DNA of 12,769 nucleotides from contig DBXJ01000038.1 in assembly GCA_002309475.1 (NCBI GenBank), positions 1-12,769 on the forward strand, given 5' to 3'. The translations under genes were made by a program, and so were the position numbers. Under the pieces are notes generated by a model. It ran no database searches. It worked only from the letters and a program-made list of their open reading frames with translations, and was not told the DNA's origin. Shown piece by piece: positions 7,156 through 12,769 of the stretch; position 1 is the stretch's first letter, and each line of letters starts with the position of its first letter. The stretch is from Bacteroidales bacterium UBA1215 (GTDB taxonomy: Bacteria > Bacteroidota > Bacteroidia > Bacteroidales > WCHB1-69).

Positions 7156-7163
7156 TATCTTTG
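7156..7163 (+). promoter_or_regulatory. Predicted -7 promoter box of the ABC transporter pair
   Basis: TATCTTTG followed by C is an exact TAnnTTTG match. A TTTC at 7134-7137 is a possible one-mismatch -33 element with an 18-nt spacer. The box lies inside the upstream extension of the ATPase reading frame, so translation must begin downstream; the GTG at 7188 is 24 nt beyond the box. Confidence 0.6.
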
Positions 7164-7187
7164 CAACTTGTAGAAATTCTAAGCAAA

Positions 7188-7913
7188 GTGGAACATAGTA
7201 TTGTAGTTCAAAATCTTACAAGAAAATTCGGAGATTTTACAGCCGTTGACAACATCTCTTTTCAAGTGAAAAGAGGAGAAATCTTTGGTTTTTTAGGTGC
7301 CAACGGTGCCGGAAAGACTACTACTATCAAAATGCTTTGCGGATTGCTGATGCCCACCTCCGGCACCGCCGCTATTGACGGATACGATATTGTCAATGAG
7401 CCAAAGATGATCAAAACACATATCGGCTATATGAGTCAAAAATTTTCTCTTTACGAAGATTTGACGATTAAAGAAAATATGGAATTATTCGGCACCATCT
7501 ACGGATTAAACCGCTCACTGTTGAAACATCGCATGGCAAATATCATTGAAAAATTGAATATGTATGAATATAGAAACACGCGAGTTTGTCATTTGCCACT
7601 CGGCAGAAGACAAAAATTAGCCTTCGCCACCGCCATATTGCACAATCCGAGCGTAGTGTTTTTAGACGAACCCACCAGCGGTGTAGATCCATTGGCAAGA
7701 CGTGAATTTTGGAACATGATATACGAAACTGCAGAAACCGGCACCACCATACTTGTTACTACACATTATATGGATGAGGCGGAATACTGCAATCGTTTGT
7801 GTATTATGGTCAACGGACAAATTCGCACCATCGGCAACCCTATAGAACTCAAAGAAGAACATCAAGCGGACACTATCAACGACGTTTTTCATAAAATTGT
7901 CAATAGAAAATAA
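7188..7913 (+). CDS. ABC transporter ATP-binding protein (ABC-2 type exporter)
   Basis: This 241-residue ATPase has Walker A G37-A-N-G-A-G-K-T44, a Q-loop at Y-M-S-Q-K, Walker B V-V-F-L-D-E-P-T followed by the D-loop, and an H-loop in T-T-H-Y-M-D-E-A. The signature is H-L-P-L-G-R-R-Q instead of canonical LSGGQ. Similar LPLG variants occur in the YbhF/YhiH-type group, so it is probably functional. I chose the GTG at 7188 because a -7 box at 7156-7163 lies inside the longer frame (ATG at 7104), and the protein from 7188 begins just before the family's first strand. The permease starts 2 bp after its stop, so the two form one transporter. Export of a small molecule or drug-like compound is inferred from the permease type; no HlyD-type adaptor or outer membrane factor lies nearby. 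Confidence 0.93.
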   Translation: MEHSIVVQNLTRKFGDFTAVDNISFQVKRGEIFGFLGANGAGKTTTIKMLCGLLMPTSGTAAIDGYDIVNEPKMIKTHIGYMSQKFSLYEDLTIKENMELFGTIYGLNRSLLKHRMANIIEKLNMYEYRNTRVCHLPLGRRQKLAFATAILHNPSVVFLDEPTSGVDPLARREFWNMIYETAETGTTILVTTHYMDEAEYCNRLCIMVNGQIRTIGNPIELKEEHQADTINDVFHKIVNRK

Positions 7914-7915
7914 TC

Positions 7916-9019
7916 ATGAAAGGATTTAAAGCAATACTAGTCAAAGAATGTCGTCATATCATTAGAGACCCTAAAGTCTTGGTGGCAGTATTGTTGATGC
8001 CGGTTGTGTTGGTTTTGCTATTCGGCTATACTATCAAAAACGAAATCAACAATGCCCGTTTTGCGGTTTTAGACAATTCCAAATCGGTTTTTTCCAGACA
8101 AATTATCAACGACATATCTTCTTCCAATTACTTTTCCTTGAAGACGATTATCAACGACAACAGCCAAATAGAAAAAGCTTTCCAAAGCGACAACGTTCGC
8201 ATTGTTTTTGTCTTTCCGGAAAATTTTGAAGAAAATTTGAAACGCAACCAAAAAGCCGACATTCAAATGATTGTTGATGCATCAGATTTGAATGTTGCCA
8301 CAACACTTGTAAGCTATGCTCAACAAATATTAGACAAATCCATACAAGACAGACATGTTGCGGTACAAATGCAGCCGATAGATGTAAGAGTGAAAATGCA
8401 ATACAATCCTCAGTTAGAGAGTGCCTATATGTTTATCCCCGGCAACATCGCCTTGATAATGGTATTAGTTACCACGCTGATGACTTCTATTGCCATTTCA
8501 AAAGAACGAGAAAGAGGCACATGGCGTTTGCTGGCCATTACGCCTTCCAACCAATTGATGATTGTATTAGGGAAAATTATTCCATATATGTGCATATCTC
8601 TCATTTGCACGGTGCTTGTCATTGTATTAGGAATTGTTATTTTTGACATGCCCATGCGAGGAAATGTGGCTTTATTGATATTGCTATGCTTTCTTTTCAT
8701 GCTGACAGCCTGTGCACTCGGAGTATTGATTTCGGTGCTTACCAACACGCAACAAGTGGCGATGCTGACATGTATGTTGGGATTTTTCCTGCCCACTTTG
8801 CTATTATCCGACTTTTTGTTTCCTATTGAAAATATGCCGGTGCCTTTACAAATTCTATCACATATATTTCCTGCCAAATGGTTTATTTTGGCCATGCGAG
8901 ATATTATGGTAAAAGGTGCGGGATTTGAATTGGTTTGGCTGCCCGTTACCATTCTTTTAGGTATGACAATCGTCTTATTGGGATTGAGTGTCTGGAAATT
9001 GAGTAAAAAATCGGTATAA
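7916..9019 (+). CDS. ABC-2 family transporter permease (YhhJ/YbhR/YbhS-like)
   Basis: This 367-residue inner-membrane protein has the ABC-2 exporter topology. A cytoplasmic amphipathic start contains K-E-C-R-H-I-I-R-D-P-K (10-20). TM1 (about 21-39) follows, then a large extracytoplasmic domain (about 41-170) and five more helices near residues 171-194, 218-245, 251-277, 282-303 and 341-363. The I-S-K-E-R-E-R-G-T motif after TM2 is the typical cytoplasmic coupling segment. It follows the ATPase by 2 bp and should form a homodimeric channel with it. Related transporters often encode two permeases plus an HlyD adaptor; here there is one permease, so homodimerisation is expected. Its stop lies 1 bp from the end of rnc on the other strand, with no hairpin between them. 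Confidence 0.93.
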   Translation: MKGFKAILVKECRHIIRDPKVLVAVLLMPVVLVLLFGYTIKNEINNARFAVLDNSKSVFSRQIINDISSSNYFSLKTIINDNSQIEKAFQSDNVRIVFVFPENFEENLKRNQKADIQMIVDASDLNVATTLVSYAQQILDKSIQDRHVAVQMQPIDVRVKMQYNPQLESAYMFIPGNIALIMVLVTTLMTSIAISKERERGTWRLLAITPSNQLMIVLGKIIPYMCISLICTVLVIVLGIVIFDMPMRGNVALLILLCFLFMLTACALGVLISVLTNTQQVAMLTCMLGFFLPTLLLSDFLFPIENMPVPLQILSHIFPAKWFILAMRDIMVKGAGFELVWLPVTILLGMTIVLLGLSVWKLSKKSV

Positions 9020-9020
9020 A

Positions 9021-9716
9021 TTACAATTCCAATACTTCACAAGCTGCCATGGCAGCATGTTGCTGTGCCGATTTGATGGTATAATCGCAACCTTCTGCGA
9101 CAAATTTTCCGTCTATAAAAAGATAAACCAAATATTCTTTTCTGCCTGTTTCTTCTTTTGTTTCCTTGACGGTTCTATATTCTACCGATAGTTTGTATTT
9201 TTGAATATAATGTAGAATTTTTCCTTTATAATTGTTATCTTCTTTTTCTATGACATTTAAATCTATACAATTTCCTAAGATTCTATTTAACAGAGCTTTG
9301 CGTGTTTTCTCATAACCTTTGTCAATAAATATGGCTCCAACCAATGCTTCGAAGGTATTGCCATATAAAGAGGCGGAAAGATTGTGTATGCTTTCGTTTT
9401 TTACTATAAATTTATCCAAGCCTATTTTTCTTCCCAATTTATTCAGTTGTTCCCGACTCACCAAACGCGAACGCATATCAGTGAGAAAACCTTCGTTGGC
9501 AACAGGATATTTTTTGTACAAAAATTCTGCAATAATAGCACTTAAGACAGCATCTCCTAAATATTCTAACCGTTCGTTGCTTTCCCGCTCCTGCTCTTCC
9601 GACTTGACGGCAGTGCGATGAATAAATGCTTGTTCGTATAAAGCAATATTATTGACTCTGAACCCGAATACGTTTTTAATGTATTGAGCCAAAGCGGTAT
9701 TTCTTTTAGCAAACAC
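9021..9716 (-). CDS. rnc: Ribonuclease III
   Basis: This 231-residue double-strand-specific endoribonuclease has an N-terminal catalytic domain with the RNase III signature N47-E-R-L-E-Y-L-G-D-A-V-L58; E51 and D55 are catalytic. A second acidic patch contains E123 in G-N-T-F-E-A-L-V-G-A. The position equal to E. coli D114 is N120 here, which I believe is common in Bacteroidetes. A C-terminal dsRNA-binding domain (about residues 160-231) ends in a K-S-A-Q-Q-H-A-A helix. It processes rRNA precursors and structured mRNAs in the cytoplasm. The ATG at 9716 lies 2 bp after the fabF stop, making it the last gene of the acpP-fabF-rnc operon, a conserved order. It converges on the ABC-2 permease with a 1-bp gap. 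Confidence 0.96.
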   Translation of the reverse strand: MFAKRNTALAQYIKNVFGFRVNNIALYEQAFIHRTAVKSEEQERESNERLEYLGDAVLSAIIAEFLYKKYPVANEGFLTDMRSRLVSREQLNKLGRKIGLDKFIVKNESIHNLSASLYGNTFEALVGAIFIDKGYEKTRKALLNRILGNCIDLNVIEKEDNNYKGKILHYIQKYKLSVEYRTVKETKEETGRKEYLVYLFIDGKFVAEGCDYTIKSAQQHAAMAACEVLEL

Positions 9717-9718
9717 AA

Positions 9719-10975
9719 TTAGACTTTATATTTTTTAAACAATAATGATACATTGTGACCTCCAAAACCAAAAGCATTGGAAAGAGCCACTTCGACATTT
9801 CTCTCTTGTGCCTTGTTGAAAGTATAATTCAACTTCGGCAAAGTTTCGTCGTCTTCAAAATGGTTGATAGTCGGAGGGATAATGCCATTTTGGATGGTTA
9901 GCACCGTTGCCACACTCTCTATGGCACCTGCAGCACCCATCATGTGTCCCAACATGGATTTGTTGGAACTGATATTGATATCATAGGCATGGTCGCCTAA
10001 CAAATCTACAATCGCTTTCACTTCTGCCACGTCCCCCATTGGAGTGGCAGTACCATGGGCATTGATATAATCTACGGAAGAAGCAGGCAATTCGGCTTCA
10101 TCCAAAGCATTTTGCATAGCCATTCTGGCACCTTTGCCATCCGGATGAGAAGCTGTAATATGATAGGCATCTGACGAAAGACCGCAAGCTCCTAATTCAG
10201 CATAAATTTTGGCACCTCTTGCCTTAGCATGGTCGAGACTTTCCAAAATAAGAGCGGCAGCTCCTTCTGCCAGAACAAATCCGTCTCTTGTTTTGTCAAA
10301 CGGGCGAGATGCGGTTTGTGGATCATCATTACGAGTTGACAGCGCCCGCATAGCACCAAAACCTCCTAAACCGGAATAATTGACAGGGGCTTCGCTACCG
10401 CCTGCAATCATCATATCCACCTTGCCCAGACGAATAAGATTGTAGGCAACGCTAATTGCATTGGCAGAAGAAGCACATGCTGACGTAACACCACAATTCG
10501 GACCTTCTAATCCGAACATGATAGATATTTGTCCTGCAGCAATATTACCAATGATTTTAGTAATAAAAAAAGGACTAAATCTTGGCGTGCCGTCTCCTGT
10601 TAAAAAAGGATTAATGTCTTCTTCGTATGAACAAAAACCTCCAACACCGGTGCCCCAAACAACACCTACTTTATTTCTATTAATAGCAGAAAAATCGACT
10701 TTTGCATCTTCAAAAGCCTCTTTTGCCACCACTAAAGCAAATTGCGAAAACAAATCCAGTTTTCGCACCTCTTTAATATTAATGTCAAAATAGTTAAGGA
10801 AATTAAAATCCTTGATTTCGCAAGCGAATTGAGTTTTGAATTTAGAAGCGTCTATCCGAGTTATCGGACTAGCACCACTTACTCCTTTTATAAGATTATT
10901 CCAAAATTTCGGGCAAGAATCTCCTATAGGAGTAAGTGCTCCCAATCCCGTTACTACAACTCTATTCAAATTCAT
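9719..10975 (-). CDS. fabF: Beta-ketoacyl-ACP synthase II (KAS II)
   Basis: This 418-residue thiolase-fold condensing enzyme elongates acyl chains on ACP with malonyl-ACP in fatty acid synthesis. The catalytic triad is C167 (T-S-A-C-A-S-S), H307 (N-A-H-G-T) and H344 (M-L-G-H-M-M-G). Spacing matches E. coli FabF (C163, H303, H340) with a constant offset of four. The N-terminal V-V-V-T-G-L-G and the C-terminal N-A-F-G-F-G-G-H-N motif are intact. Length is normal. It lies 10 bp after acpP and 2 bp before rnc, in the standard order, so it should be co-transcribed from the promoter upstream of acpP. No internal promoter was recognised. Confidence 0.97.
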   Translation of the reverse strand: MNLNRVVVTGLGALTPIGDSCPKFWNNLIKGVSGASPITRIDASKFKTQFACEIKDFNFLNYFDINIKEVRKLDLFSQFALVVAKEAFEDAKVDFSAINRNKVGVVWGTGVGGFCSYEEDINPFLTGDGTPRFSPFFITKIIGNIAAGQISIMFGLEGPNCGVTSACASSANAISVAYNLIRLGKVDMMIAGGSEAPVNYSGLGGFGAMRALSTRNDDPQTASRPFDKTRDGFVLAEGAAALILESLDHAKARGAKIYAELGACGLSSDAYHITASHPDGKGARMAMQNALDEAELPASSVDYINAHGTATPMGDVAEVKAIVDLLGDHAYDINISSNKSMLGHMMGAAGAIESVATVLTIQNGIIPPTINHFEDDETLPKLNYTFNKAQERNVEVALSNAFGFGGHNVSLLFKKYKV

Positions 10976-10985
10976 TGAATTTGGA

Positions 10986-11225
10986 CTATTTTGTAGTTGT
11001 CTCTTCTATCAATTTTACTGCGTCGCCTACTGTTGTTATTGATTCTTGAACGTCTTCTGGTATTTTAATTTTAAATTCATTTTCAAATGCCATAAGCAAT
11101 TCTACTGTATCCAGTGAATCTGCACCTAAATCGTTTACAAAACTTTTGTCAAGAGAAACTTCATCTTTGCTTCTGCCTAACTTATCGGCAACAATGCTTA
11201 TTACTTTTTCTTCAATTTCGCTCAT
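10986..11225 (-). CDS. acpP: Acyl carrier protein
   Basis: This 79-residue, strongly acidic, four-helix carrier protein has the D36-S37-L motif within [12 protein letters not shown]37 receives 4'-phosphopantetheine and carries growing acyl chains as thioesters in fatty acid synthesis. Length and motif are normal for primary-metabolism ACPs. The start lies 28 nt after a -7 box, and fabF follows 10 bp after the stop, so it is the first gene of acpP-fabF-rnc. A dedicated secondary-metabolite carrier is unlikely given this context. Confidence 0.97.
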   Translation of the reverse strand: MSEIEEKVISIVADKLGRSKDEVSLDKSFVNDLGADSLDTVELLMAFENEFKIKIPEDVQESITTVGDAVKLIEETTTK

Positions 11226-11253
11226 AAGACTACTAATTTAAAAAATTAAAGTG

Positions 11254-11261
11254 CAAAAGTA
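11254..11261 (-). promoter_or_regulatory. Predicted -7 promoter box of acpP-fabF-rnc
   Basis: Read on the minus strand this is TACTTTTG followed by C, matching TAnnTTTG, 28 nt before the acpP ATG. A TTTG on the same strand (11285-11288 as CAAA on +) has a 23-nt spacer, a little long, so I do not assign the -33 element. Confidence 0.55.
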
Positions 11262-11408
11262 CAAAAAAATATTATTACAATATCCAAAATCATAGAGAAA
11301 AAAACATCTTTTATTAACAAGATTTTGATTTTGTGAAATTTAAAATAAACCCACAATTTCCCTACTATTCTATGATTTTACCTTCCCACTTTTCAACAAA
11401 ATTGATTC

Positions 11409-11423
11409 CTACAATTGTTGTAG
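11409..11423. repeat. 15-bp interrupted palindrome upstream of the YfcC-like gene
   Basis: CTACAA and TTGTAG are perfect reverse complements separated by TTG. The dyad is centred about 50 bp upstream of the -7 box of the carrier gene. It could be a regulator site or a small RNA stem, but one such short dyad in AT-rich DNA may be chance. Confidence 0.35.
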
Positions 11424-11462
11424 AGAGAAAAAATAATTGCCTAAAAATACATAAAAATATGG

Positions 11463-11470
11463 TACATTTG
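11463..11470 (+). promoter_or_regulatory. Predicted -7 promoter box of the YfcC-like gene
   Basis: TACATTTG followed by C matches TAnnTTTG and lies 19 nt before the ATG at 11490, implying a very short leader. No clear -33 TTTG was identified. Confidence 0.55.
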
Positions 11471-11489
11471 CAGCATATTTTTCTAAAAG

Positions 11490-12769
11490 ATGAAATCCAA
11501 GTTCAAAATACCCGGCACTTTTACAATCGTTTTTTTAATCATTGTCCTTGCAGCCATTGCCACTTGGTTTGTTCCCAGTGGAGAATTCATCCGCAAAACA
11601 CAAATAGTGGACGGCAGTGCAAAAGAAGTTTTAGTCCCCAATTCCTATCATCATGTTGATGCACAGCCACAAACATGGCAGGTGTTTTCTGCTTTCTTCA
11701 ACGGCTTTGTCAAAACTTCCCACATTATTGTCTTCATATTTATGATAGGCGGGGCATTTTGGATTTTCAATAGCACACATTCTATCGACGTGGGTGTTAA
11801 ATCATTTTTGACAAAAATGGAAAACCTGCAACAAAAAAGCAAACTAAAACATCTTAACATCAATCTGATAGTCATATCCTGTATAATGATTATGTTTAGT
11901 TTGTTTGGTGCTGTATTCGGGATGAGTGAAGAAACGATTGCCTTTGTCATTATTTTTATTCCATTGTCGATTTCCATGGGGTATGATTCCATTGTCGGCA
12001 TGGCCATGTGCTATTTGGCTGCACATGTGGGTTTTGCCGGTGCTATTTTCAACCCTTTCACCATCGGTATTGCACAAGGTTTGGCAGACCTGCCTGCATT
12101 TTCCGGCTTTGAATACAGAATGCTCTGTTGGCTGATATTCACCATTTTAGGAATTGCTTTTGTGCTTTTCTATGCTTCTAAAGTGAAAAAAAATCCACAA
12201 ATTTCTCCTATGTACCAATTGGATGAAATTTGGAGAAACAAAACCGCAATTGACACCTCTTTTGAGACACGAAATACCACTACTTCGGCGTGGATATTAT
12301 GGGGAATTTTATCGGTAATATTTATCTTTTTGTCGGTCTATCAACCACAAACCACTATTGCCGTCAGCACCAAATCGTTTGTCTGCCCGCTGATACCTGT
12401 TTTTACAGTATTGTTTATTCTAACAGGGTGCTGGTCCTTAAGGAAAAACATACATGCTTTTATCCTTAACCTCTTATTTTACACAATTATTGCATTGATT
12501 GTAGGTGTTTTGGGTTATCAATGGTATGTGATGGAAATCGCCACTTTGTTTTTCATCATGGGTATTTGTGCCGGCATTGCCTACAACTACCCCTTGGACA
12601 ATATTTTCAAACTTTTTTTAGAAGGTTGCAAAGATATTATGAATGCAGCATTGATTGTCGGTCTGGCAGGCGGTATTATTGTAGTTTTGCAAGAAGGACG
12701 CATTATTGACACCATGCTCTACTCTATGGCCAATACGCTTTCCGGAGCAGGCAAAGAAACCTCTTTAGG
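11490..12769 (+). CDS. YfcC/DcuC-family inner-membrane carrier, 3'-truncated by the window edge
   Basis: From the ATG at 11490 the frame stays open to the last base, giving 426 complete codons, so the gene is cut by the window, not broken. The protein is strongly hydrophobic with many transmembrane helices (for example about residues 10-29, 78-93, 123-145, 150-165, 210-229). It carries family-typical segments: F-G-M-S-E-E-T-I-A-F (143-152), and N188-P-F-T-I-G-I-A-Q-G-L-A-D-L-P (202). These match the YfcC branch of the C4-dicarboxylate/amino-acid carrier superfamily (PF03606), usually about 500 residues, so about 70-80 are missing. Transport of an amino acid or dicarboxylate is inferred; the substrate is unknown. 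The start is supported by a -7 box 19 nt upstream. It is divergent from acpP. Confidence 0.88.
   Translation, partial: MKSKFKIPGTFTIVFLIIVLAAIATWFVPSGEFIRKTQIVDGSAKEVLVPNSYHHVDAQPQTWQVFSAFFNGFVKTSHIIVFIFMIGGAFWIFNSTHSIDVGVKSFLTKMENLQQKSKLKHLNINLIVISCIMIMFSLFGAVFGMSEETIAFVIIFIPLSISMGYDSIVGMAMCYLAAHVGFAGAIFNPFTIGIAQGLADLPAFSGFEYRMLCWLIFTILGIAFVLFYASKVKKNPQISPMYQLDEIWRNKTAIDTSFETRNTTTSAWILWGILSVIFIFLSVYQPQTTIAVSTKSFVCPLIPVFTVLFILTGCWSLRKNIHAFILNLLFYTIIALIVGVLGYQWYVMEIATLFFIMGICAGIAYNYPLDNIFKLFLEGCKDIMNAALIVGLAGGIIVVLQEGRIIDTMLYSMANTLSGAGKETSL

Larger units (their letters stand above)
11226..11489. other. Divergent intergenic region between acpP and the YfcC-like gene
   Basis: This 264-bp AT-rich stretch is the longest non-coding part of the window. 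It holds a leftward -7 box (11254-11261), a rightward -7 box (11463-11470) and a 15-bp dyad (11409-11423). I see no convincing small gene, tRNA, riboswitch or terminator. A rightward frame opening with GTG at 11333 is an overlapping shadow. Confidence 0.6.

Noticed and set aside
10921..10932. Perfect palindrome CTCCTATAGGAG
   Set aside because: It lies inside the conserved N-terminal coding region of fabF, where the bases are explained by the protein sequence.
11333..11659. 108-codon rightward frame starting with GTG before and across the YfcC-like start
   Set aside because: It has no recognisable protein features, no promoter at the right place, and overlaps the well-supported carrier gene in another frame.
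1..12769. Search for CRISPR arrays, insertion sequences, tRNA/rRNA genes, attachment sites and phage genes
   Set aside because: No regularly spaced direct repeats, transposase-like proteins, terminal inverted repeats or tRNA-like cloverleaf sequences were noticed by eye. A covariance-model scan would be needed to exclude small RNAs fully.

Overview
The window is AT-rich DNA that fits the phylum Bacteroidota, most likely an anaerobic member of the Bacteroidia. Three things support this. Eight non-coding sites match the Bacteroidetes -7 promoter box TAnnTTTG, and the starts have no Shine-Dalgarno sequence. Two gene orders are typical of the phylum: acpP-fabF-rnc, and DUF1573 lipoprotein-yajC-YbbR-like. 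A rubrerythrin suggests an anaerobic or microaerobic lifestyle. I do not assign a genus.

Layout from left to right. (1) Rubrerythrin (+) and an M49-like zinc peptidase lipoprotein (-) converge on a strong bidirectional hairpin terminator. (2) Overlapping divergent promoters separate the peptidase from a two-gene unit on +: an NlpC/P60 cysteine peptidase without a signal peptide, and a GNAT acetyltransferase overlapping it by 4 bp. (3) Five genes on - from about 7042 down to 3838 form one tight cluster: DUF1573 lipoprotein, YajC, YbbR-like protein, RibBA and an O-methyltransferase. (4) A divergent promoter pair at 7064-7163 drives that cluster and, on +, an ABC ATPase with an ABC-2 permease. 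(5) The permease ends 1 bp from the end of rnc, the last gene of the leftward acpP-fabF-rnc operon. (6) After a 264-bp divergent intergenic region, a YfcC-family carrier (+) runs off the right edge.

Most content is housekeeping or envelope function: fatty acid synthesis (acpP, fabF), RNA processing (rnc), the Sec accessory protein YajC, and riboflavin precursor synthesis (ribBA). The accessory part covers peptide or cell-wall turnover, oxidative stress defence and transport. Seven of the eight promoter boxes lie 19-28 nt before a start codon (50 nt for rubrerythrin; the eighth belongs to a gene beyond the left edge). This implies very short leaders and let me correct several starts, including a GTG start for the ABC ATPase.

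I found no convincing undescribed multi-gene system, CRISPR array, insertion sequence, prophage, tRNA or rRNA. The points most worth a second look are promoter-embedded false starts, the HExxH pentapeptide in the M49-like protein, the unusual ABC signature, the tail-to-tail rnc/permease junction, and two short promoter-proximal palindromes.
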